From the IMG/VR virus record IMGVR_UViG_3300044623_000600, positions 1 to 22,972 of that record: 22,972 nt of DNA; one strand, written 5' to 3'. Under the pieces are notes generated by a model. The model was not told the origin of the DNA. It saw only the letters and a program-made list of their open reading frames with translations, and searched no databases. A program made the translations under genes and the position numbers. Below are positions 22,661 to 22,972 of this stretch, piece by piece. The stretch's first letter is position 1. Each line of letters opens with the position of its first letter. The stretch comes from a virus.

Positions 22661-22972
22661 ATGGATAATATAAAGATAGAATTTTTAGGTTATGGTGTTG
22701 AGATGAGTATTGGTAAATTAACTGATATGCAATCGAATTACGTATTAACACATCAAATAGAATGTAATACTAATATACCTATATTAGAGCAGAATAATCA
22801 AGTAACATATAAAGATTGGAAAGAAGTTAATGATTTTGGGTTAATTTATGGTGCCACATATGGTAGTAGTTGTCAAATTAATATTTTGGTTAATGATGAA
22901 CCATATTTATTATCAAATATTATAGAAAAAAACGACTATATTTTAAAAGAAGAAAATAATAATTATTTAATG
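22661..22972 (+). CDS. Virion-cluster protein of unknown function, partial
   Basis: An open frame of 104 codons begins at the ATG at 22661, 10 bases after the fibre stop, and runs off the right edge. It reads MDNIKIEFLGYGVEMSIGKL, then TYKDWKEVNDFGLIYGATYG and QINILVNDEPYLLSNI, with a charged end. No known motif was recognised. The first residues suggest a beta-strand-rich soluble protein. It is placed in the same unit as the fibre before it, so a tail or fibre-assembly role is likely by context only. The leader is A-rich without Shine-Dalgarno. Confidence 0.6.
   Translation, partial: MDNIKIEFLGYGVEMSIGKLTDMQSNYVLTHQIECNTNIPILEQNNQVTYKDWKEVNDFGLIYGATYGSSCQINILVNDEPYLLSNIIEKNDYILKEENNNYLM

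Noticed and set aside
1-22972. Reassigned stop codons, suggested by the absence of TGA stops.
   Set aside because: Trp is encoded by TGG and gene ends are consistent with TAA (one TAG followed by TAA). Lack of TGA stops is explained by AT bias in a small sample.

Overview
The window is a very AT-rich, densely coding stretch of a large tailed-phage genome. It carries a family-B DNA polymerase, an SNF2-type helicase, a glutaredoxin, a probable neck protein and a long series of tail-fibre/adhesin genes, which suggests a large T4-like myovirus. The host is probably a member of Bacteroidota (Flavobacteriia or relatives). Both promoters ahead of the polymerase fit TTG-N20-TAnnTTTG, the housekeeping consensus of that phylum. 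Start codons have A-rich leaders and almost no Shine-Dalgarno sequence. Nearly every complete gene ends in TAA, one ends in TAG, and none ends in TGA.

Layout. (a) 1-1836, minus strand: a four-gene unit reading leftwards encodes a fibre-like protein, a small membrane protein, a J-domain-like protein and a glycosyltransferase-like protein cut by the window edge. (b) 1837-1956: a control region with a 33-bp palindrome, a rightward terminator hairpin and a late-type motif. (c) 1957-6131, plus strand: a 978-residue fibre with 21 tandem 17-residue repeats, a LamG/ConA-like lectin and a BppU-like baseplate protein. (d) 6132-10133: two tandem host-type promoters and a 1293-residue DNA polymerase. (e) 10141-10171: a bidirectional terminator. 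(f) 10170-13508, minus strand: helicase, glutaredoxin, then the neck protein with its own late-type motif. (g) 13509-22972, plus strand: two virion proteins, then six or more fibre-related genes, including one built of BspA/DUF285 leucine-rich repeats; the last gene runs off the right end.

How it works together. The replication genes (polymerase, and helicase with glutaredoxin) have host-like or near-host-like promoters. Virion genes or gene groups are preceded by a shared motif, ATATTTAT, on the coding strand, interpreted here as a phage late promoter. The fibre genes look like a mix-and-match adhesin system. They share N-terminal anchors, D-x-(F/Y)-x-TGGTY beta-repeats, SATTYxxLP junctions, C-terminal DTLxGGTY ends, and a terminal domain with GIYRG that occurs in both the minus-strand cassette and the right-hand fibre cluster. 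No gene-free stretch exceeds 300 bases; the longest (17046-17205) holds a terminator, a late-type motif and a 65-nt leader. No tRNA, CRISPR array, transposase, integrase or reverse transcriptase was seen.
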